DNA from: Entomortierella parvispora | Taxonomy: Eukaryota; Mortierellomycota; Mortierellomycetes; Mortierellales; Mortierellaceae | Reading direction: 5' to 3' | DNA: 64,000 nucleotides | NCBI GenBank assembly: GCA_963573315.1 | Contig: OY752145.1 | Location: forward strand, 310,001 to 374,000 | Shown here: positions 55,845 to 64,000 of the stretch, piece after piece | Layout: every line of letters begins with the position of its first letter | Numbering within the stretch: position 1 is the stretch's first letter | The notes under the pieces: model-generated | The model's input: only the letters and a program-made list of their open reading frames with translations | Databases searched by the model: none | What the model was told of the DNA's origin: nothing | Made by a program: the position numbers and the translations under genes

Positions 55845-56864
55845 TTGAGGATGAATGGAGGAGCTGCGGGGATGTAAATGAGTGAGAGTGAGTCAATGAA
55901 GTCTGCGCGAGGTCGTGGGAGTAATGGAGAAAAAAAAAAAAAAAAAAGGAGGGAAGGATGGACCCTCTTCGTGAGGTACTTGAAGAAAAGACATTCTGAC
56001 GCACAGTCACTCCTCCTTCCCCACTTTCCTTCGATCGAAAGGAACCGTGGGATGAAATCCAATCTTTTCAAGGATGTCTTCCTATTTGAGAATCATTACG
56101 CGACGCTGCAGCAGAGCGGTGTTTGCTCCTGCTGGGAACCTGGTTCGGAGCCATTGGCTGAATCTTTCCTGACTATCTTTCCTGAGCGACGCCCATCAAG
56201 AGAGAGCTTTATCGCGAGTAAACCCCTTGCTTGCGGTGGATTCGCGAGTTGGAGACCTTTTTTTCCCCCTTAGAATAAGAAAGCTGCCCTCTCCCTCTCC
56301 CTCTCCTATGTCCTTGTCCTCTTGCCGTTTGGGCAACATTGCCGACGATGTCTAGTGAACGAGTTCAAAGGAGAGATTAGTCCTCGTTGTGCAGAGTGTC
56401 CGGTTCAATTATCCAGGGCCTTTTCAAACTTGAACCCCTCGAGATGCCGGGATGGCGCCCAGTTTCACAGCACCATTGACGCGCATCGAGGCAGCGACGG
56501 TCCACAATTCTGCTGTCGGGTGGCTGTGCAGGACTTTGTACTTTCTTGCTCATGGCAACTTCAATAAACGCGCTCTCCGAACGATGACGACCACTCCCTA
56601 ATTTGAGGCTATCTAGATGACCCTCCTTGGGGTGGCTGGTTATCCTGGCCAAGGTCCTGAAAAATGTTGTACAGCGTCAGCCACAGAATGGATAGTTACA
56701 AAGTGAGGCATGAACAACTGAGAGGTCCGAGATGAACTAGAGTCGTGATTTATTTAGACACTGACGACTCTCTGGTATCCCGCTTTAGGTGAATTTGATG
56801 ATTTGCTTTGCTCTCACTCCCAGGTGCTTTAGAAGATGCAGACTCTCGTCCTTGAAGTCCTGCT
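55845..56864. other. intergenic region, 5-oxoprolinase 5' side / MAP kinase 3' side
   Basis: About 1 kb. It includes a poly-A run (55930-55947), an A/T/C-rich leader for the leftward 5-oxoprolinase, and mixed sequence to 56864. Open frames are present but without splice logic or motifs. Confidence 0.4.
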
Positions 56865-59474
<2,610 letters not shown>

Positions 59475-60269
59475 TGTGCTATTATGTTCCTGACAGGAGA
59501 GAAAAAAATGCTGAGGCTGACAAGACTGGTCCGTGAATGGTCTGAAGAGTTTCGCGTTCTAGAATTCAAGAAAGAGTGAAAGGAATCCAGGTTAATCAGG
59601 TGATGAAGCAAGGTATAGAGATGGGCAGGGGAGCCATGTCTTCAGTGTCCTTGTGGGAGGCGATTTCGAGACGCGAATCATGGGTCCCCTGACCACACAG
59701 GACGCGGGTCCTGGTCGCTTGCTGCAGCTCCCCATGGTTACGCTAGAGCCAGGGCGCATGAGGCCGAGAGCACCGAGGCACGTACCTGATTCAAATCGAG
59801 ACTCGAGGGGAAGATCCTGTTTTTAAGACAAGCGCGACAAGGAAACAAAAGGGAATGATTGGGGGGAGGAGGAAGCGATGGAAAGAGAAGGGGAGAGCGA
59901 TCGATAGAGACGAAGAAGTGAAGAGGACGAAAGCGCTGGTGAACACCACAGCCAGAAAAAAGCCGTGCTTGCAGTGCAGTGATCACGTGCATGGTAAAGC
60001 TGCCTTTGCCTTTTGCCTCTCTGCAGTTGTTGTCGTTGTTGTTGTTGTTTGGGGAGCAATACCCGAGTACTCTCTCTACATTTCTGTAGCTACAACCGAT
60101 CATGGTCTTCATATCCAACTAAAGCCCTACGCAGTGTCCACTGAAAGGTCTATAAACCTGGTCTCCTATAGTATAACCTGTCGACCTGTGAACTGGCAGC
60201 TTGTCAAACTGGGCTAACGGTCGGTACACTTATTGTTACATTGAGGATTAAGATTGCTAGTCTAGTAGT
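59475..60269. other. intergenic region, MAP kinase 5' side / thioredoxin-fold gene 3' side
   Basis: 795 bases. It holds a GTTGTTGTT repeat (60028-60050), purine-rich stretches and no supported exon. The MAP kinase promoter must be in the left part. Confidence 0.4.
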
Positions 60270-61158
60270 CTACTTGTCTTTCTTGGTCTCCAAAGAGTCT
60301 TTACTGCCGCTCCCAGTGCTGCTGCTGTTGCCAGAGTTCTCCAATCGCCCAGGGAATCCCTGCGCCGCGAGTTCATTGTCAGACATATCTTTGAAAGTAC
60401 CGACGGGTGCGCTATAGTACCACCAACCCTTGAGCATCTGCCAGTACGAGACACCTTGGTTGCCCCTCTTCCACTCCTGAAAGCAGTTGTCAAAGTTGAA
60501 GCGAAGACATGACCCACCCCAGCTGGTCACGATGACATGATCCACTGGATCGTAGATGTGCAGGCAAGGTACGCCCTTGGTCTGCCATTCGTTCAAGATA
60601 TCCATTCTCACAGGCTCATTGTAGGGGATAGCCAGCCAGCGCGGATGGGCCTCCAATGTCCTGTTGTATGCTGCCTCTGAGAGATCCAGCGAAATGTAGA
60701 TCAGCACAAAGTCAGGGTGTGCTTCCAAGAACTTGTCGACAACCTAGCGTTCCAAGGAGGATATTAGCCCATTGATCGGAGGACGATTGAAAGCGCTTCT
60801 CGCCGTTGGTGCAGTAGTAGAATAAAAGAACGTACCTTTGACAACTCCTGGCAGACAGCGTAACGGCCGGCACCTAAATCGTAAACAGATCGGTCAGCGA
60901 TCAGACATGAAGATGCAACGGATCCAACGTGAAGTTGTACTTGTTTGATTGATAGAGAGTCGTACTGCAGAAGAAGCCGACCGTCTTGTTGGCGACTTCG
61001 TAGACGGGGACCTTCTTGTGGGTGGCATCCTCCAGTTTGATCTTGAAGAGGATAGACTCGTGTTTGTTGATGGTGGCCTTTGCTTTGGAGGCTCTGGCAC
61101 TTGATTCTTCAGTGCCAGGGGTTGTGGGAACAGGACCGGTATCGGCAGAGGAGGTCAT
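60270..61158 (-). CDS. thioredoxin-fold (nucleoredoxin-like) protein lacking CXXC
   Basis: Three exons: 61158-60966, 60873-60836 (38 nt) and 60743-60270; 234 residues. After a 30-residue polar N-terminus the protein reads VYEVANKTVGFFCSAGRYAV, then CQELSKVVDKFL, DFVLIYISLDLSEAAYN, HPRWLAIPYNE, LNEWQTKGVPCLHIYDPVDHVI. This matches the nucleoredoxin/tryparedoxin order (VGLYFSAxWCPPC..FTP.L..Y, FVSLD, PWLALPF, V.GIPTL.VLD), but the WCPPC active site is replaced by AGRYAVC with a single Cys. The cis-Pro before the last strand is kept (GVPCL). It is therefore unlikely to be a dithiol oxidoreductase; a chaperone or binding role is more plausible. Splicing at TTCTGCA/GTACG gives this in-phase model; reading on instead leads to a stop. 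It ends in a Ser/Lys-rich tail. Confidence 0.85.
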
Positions 61159-61651
61159 TTTTCTGCTATGAATTGGTCAATGAGGGATGCGAGAGAAGAA
61201 TGAGTTGAGATGGGGAGGAAGAGCGAAAAGAGGAATGGAATGATGGGAAGGAGGACAGACCGGCCCAGAACTGGGGAAGAAAAAGAAGCAATAGAAAAAG
61301 GACGAAACCCTGTTCTCGGATTCGATTCGCCTGCTTGTCTGCAGAACACATTTTGTGTGCTCTTTTTGGCGTTCCTCTTTGTTGTGTGGGTGTGCACTGC
61401 ACACCACTTGTCAGGCCCACAAAAAGGGACGCGTGTTTTCTCTTCTTCTTCACTCTCCCGAACACACATTCCCTCCTTCCCCTGCTCTCTCTCTCTCTCT
61501 CTCTCTTTCTCGACCTGCCTTCCTGAGCTGCCCTCCTTCGCCTGCCTCTGTCTGGAGCCGCATCAACCTCATTTGTGCTGCCACAAGTGGCATTCATCCC
61601 TGGATTGATCGTCAACGCCACCGTGGATCCACCCTGCGTGGAACTCTTCCA
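61159..61651. promoter_or_regulatory. divergent region, thioredoxin-fold gene / Ase1
   Basis: 493 bases between start codons with a CT microsatellite (61486-61508). In-frame codons upstream of the Ase1 ATG stay open to about 61355 but are C/T-leader translation, so I start Ase1 at 61652. Confidence 0.4.
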
Positions 61652-64000
61652 ATGTCTTTGAATGACTTCTTGCCAGAACTGGCGGCCAAGTTTGAGGCTC
61701 TCCAAACCCTGTTTGAGGCTATTGGCACGCCTGAGGACATCAGGGCCCAGGAATGTCAGGCTTTCTTTGACCAATGCATCACCGCCATGGACAGTCAAGT
61801 TTCCAAACTTGCTGAATCCAGAAACCAACTCATCGACAAATGCGACGAACTCATGGACAGTATCCGCAGCATGACTGGACTTTTGGGCCAGGGCGACGAC
61901 GCTATTCAGGCACTATTCGAAACCTTGCAGACCATGTCAATATGGGACCGACATAGTCTACTCAAGGATGAACATCGTTTTATTCAGGAGGTAACTGCTC
62001 GACTTTGGAAAGTGTTTGTTTACGAGGCCGACCTACAGACTGACGGACAATAATCCGTGATAGCATTACAATCAAAAGCTGGCCGAAATACGGGTGCTTC
62101 ACCAGCGCCTTTCCAGTTTTATCGACATTCTCGGACCATCGCTTGTGCAGCCAGGACCTATCCCAGGGGATAACGTGTCTGTCACGTTTGATGTTGTCCA
62201 AAAATTTGAGGATGCCATAGCAGCCTGCGAGAAGTTACATGTAAGCCACTGGACTGAGGACAGTGAAATATCGCGCATCAGGCCTGCATGCTTAACATAG
62301 TTTTCGCCTGATTCTATAGAAACAAAGGAAGGAGTCAGTAAAAGCGTCAATCTCAGGGATCAAGAAAATGTGGATCCAACTGGGAATGACGCCGCAAGAC
62401 TCCTTTGATAGAGATGTCATTGATGGTGCACAGGAAGAGCCCTCTGTCACAGACGATACCATTCGACGACTGGAGATGAGAGAGGCAATGGTATGGACAT
62501 TAACTGTCGTGGACGATGGAATCAGCATGTGAGAGACTACTCCAGTCCACTGACCTTCTTTTCCTACTGAATCACGATAGCTGGAAAGCGAGCGTCTGCG
62601 ACGCAAAGTCTTCCTAAAAGATCACTTGACCGAGATATCTACTCTTTGGGACAAGCTGCAGATAGACGACAAGTATCGGGAGGATTTCTTGGAGGCTCAT
62701 GTCGGCCTTACTAACGATGATATTCGTGCTGTAAGTCTTAGTGATCATTCGCGACAGGAGTTCCGTAGGAACACGGCTCGCCAATGCTAACACTGCCTCT
62801 TTTTCAACAATAGCACAAAGAGGAGCTCTCTCGGCTTGAAGAGTTGAAGAGTCAAAAGCTGGAGGAGTTTATTAAGACTGAGCGAGCGACCCTTCATGAA
62901 CTTTGGGACAAGCTGTATTACACTGAGGAGCAATGGCAGAGTTTTGCTCCACTTCAGGACGACAAATACACGGACGCGAATCTGGCGGCTCATGAGGCTG
63001 AATCTGCTCGACTGAAAGCAGAAGTCACACAGCACGAGCATGTCCTTAACGCTGTGGAGCGGTACCAGCTATTACTGGAAGATATTAGGGCGTTTGAAAT
63101 CACCTCAATGGACTCACAGCGTCTCTTTCATCGAGATCCTGGTCGGTTATTGAGGGAGGAGAAGTTCCGGAAACGCATGGGGAGAGAGCTACCAAAAGCC
63201 GCTTCAGAACTTGAAGAGATACTCGTAAGGTGGCAAGAAGAGAACGGTCGTCCATTTATGGTTCATGGCGAAGAGTATATCTCGGCCATGAAGATGCATG
63301 CCCAGGAGGCCAGGGAAGGCAAAGAGAACGAAAAGCGAGGAAGGGTAAGACACCAGGGTTTATTTAGTAAGCATGAATATCCTAAGACTCTAGCGCTGAT
63401 ATCTTCCTGTCGGCACCTTCAAAACTGTAGGCTCAACGGAAATTCCTTGCACTGCAGCAGGACTTGCGGTATGGATCACAAAACCCAAACAAAATACCTC
63501 AATCACCACATCCTCGACGAATTTCGCCATCTGCTCCAGCAGAGTTCATAGTTGACCGAGGCTCCCCACCTCCATCGTCAGCTGAGCCAAGGACGCCGAC
63601 TTCAAACAGGACGGGACTATCATTCAGTCGGCCTGGAACACCAACATCTCAGCACACTCGAAATCTTCCCAGCTTTTTACCGACAACACCGACGCGTGCA
63701 CGTTCTCAGACACTACAAACTACACCTTCTCGCTCATCACATTCGAATCATAACTCTTTTTTGCAATCGCCTCGAAAAATGCACAATACTCCATTCCAAC
63801 GACAGAGCAGCGTTGGAAACAAGGTGTATTCAAGAAGCGAATCTCCAGCGGGCACTGGGTTTTCTTTGACAAGACTTCCTTCGACCCAGAATTCCAGACA
63901 TAACAATGTGCGCAATTCAGGACTCCCGGGAACAACGACCTCTCTTGAACTCTTGACATCTTCATTTGGATCACCAACGAGAAGAAACGGCTCGATTATC
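61652..64000 (+). CDS. ASE1: Ase1/PRC1/MAP65 microtubule cross-linker, 3' end beyond window
   Basis: Six visible exons: 61652-61990, 62064-62240, 62320-62490, 62581-62730, 62814-63344 and 63431-64000 (open at the edge). About 646 residues are seen. The N-terminal 450 residues are coiled coil in the spectrin-like MAP65 arrangement (KLAEIRVLHQRLSSFIDILG, KKMWIQLGMTP, STLWDKLQI, HELWDKLYYTEEQWQSF). The conserved microtubule-binding block is RWQEENGRPFMVHGEEYI. After about residue 470 it becomes Ser/Pro/Arg-rich with many TP and SP sites (PRTPTSNRTG, GTPTSQHTRN), as in the Cdk-regulated basic tail of Ase1. It bundles antiparallel microtubules at the spindle midzone. Exon 6 has no ATG of its own near its start, yet its frame stays open for 190 codons to the edge. 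Confidence 0.93.

Noticed and set aside
60897-60965. Longer first exon of the thioredoxin-fold gene ending DPLHLHV
   Set aside because: It ends in a stop and no donor there is in phase. The GTACG donor at 60965 gives the expected VGFFCSA continuation.

Overview
The window is about 64 kb of a compact, intron-rich fungal nuclear genome. Short introns (mostly 50-200 nt, GT..AG), pyrimidine-rich leaders and AATAAA-type 3' signals support this. It also carries fungal-type genes: Slt2-type MAP kinase, Ase1, Lcl3, Hut1, a 161-residue tropomyosin, and Sam50. An Argonaute, a mago nashi and an RtcB-type RNA ligase together point to an early-diverging lineage; Mucoromycota/Mortierellomycotina is my best guess, by inference only. 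Almost every gene is broken by introns. The exon models below were built by eye from splice sites and reading phase, and each multi-exon model sums to a whole number of codons.

Layout. 1-146: 5' end of a Hut1/SLC35B1-like nucleotide-sugar transporter running off the left edge (-). 2052-2673: solo NADAR protein (+). 3365-5439: choline/ethanolamine kinase (+). 5561-6913: methylthioribose-1-phosphate isomerase (-), divergent from a 2OG-Fe(II) oxygenase at 7150-8544 (+). 8545-10686 is gene-poor, with a decayed tandem repeat. 10687-11721: disordered Ser-rich protein (-). 13100-14072: five-exon small membrane protein (-), divergent from a mitochondrial carrier at 14608-16519 (+). 17001-18489: tropomyosin (-). 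19446-22535: large PH-domain protein (-). 24914-27501: threonyl-tRNA synthetase (-). 28430-31544: four-finger C2H2 factor (+). 31904-33081: mago nashi (-), divergent from an RtcB-family ligase at 33411-35152 (+). 35336-36041: Sec61 beta (-), divergent from phosphomannomutase at 36321-37743 (+). 38161-39425: Lcl3-type nuclease (+), then a small coiled-coil protein at 39601-40064 (+). 40209-42351: Sam50 (-), divergent from Argonaute at 43294-46097 (+). 46876-48948: NADP-isocitrate dehydrogenase (+). 49237-50641: EMC3 (-). 51018-55844: 5-oxoprolinase (-). 56865-59474: Slt2-type MAP kinase (-). 60270-61158: thioredoxin-fold protein without CXXC (-), divergent from Ase1/PRC1 at 61652-64000, which runs off the right edge (+).

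The genes do not form an operon or a metabolic cluster; this is ordinary eukaryotic gene order with several divergent pairs. Loose themes are ER/secretory function (Hut1, Sec61 beta, EMC3, phosphomannomutase), mitochondria (carrier, Sam50, Lcl3, Idp), RNA biology (mago, RtcB, Argonaute, ThrRS) and cytoskeleton/cell wall (tropomyosin, Ase1, Slt2). I do not see a self-contained novel system such as a defence island. The most interesting items are the fungal RtcB-family enzyme with an N-terminal beta-grasp-like extension, the very small exons (25, 16, 16, 9 and 3 nt), the apparent GC-AG introns, the duplicated intron positions in the zinc-finger gene, and two or three genes hidden in very short exons.
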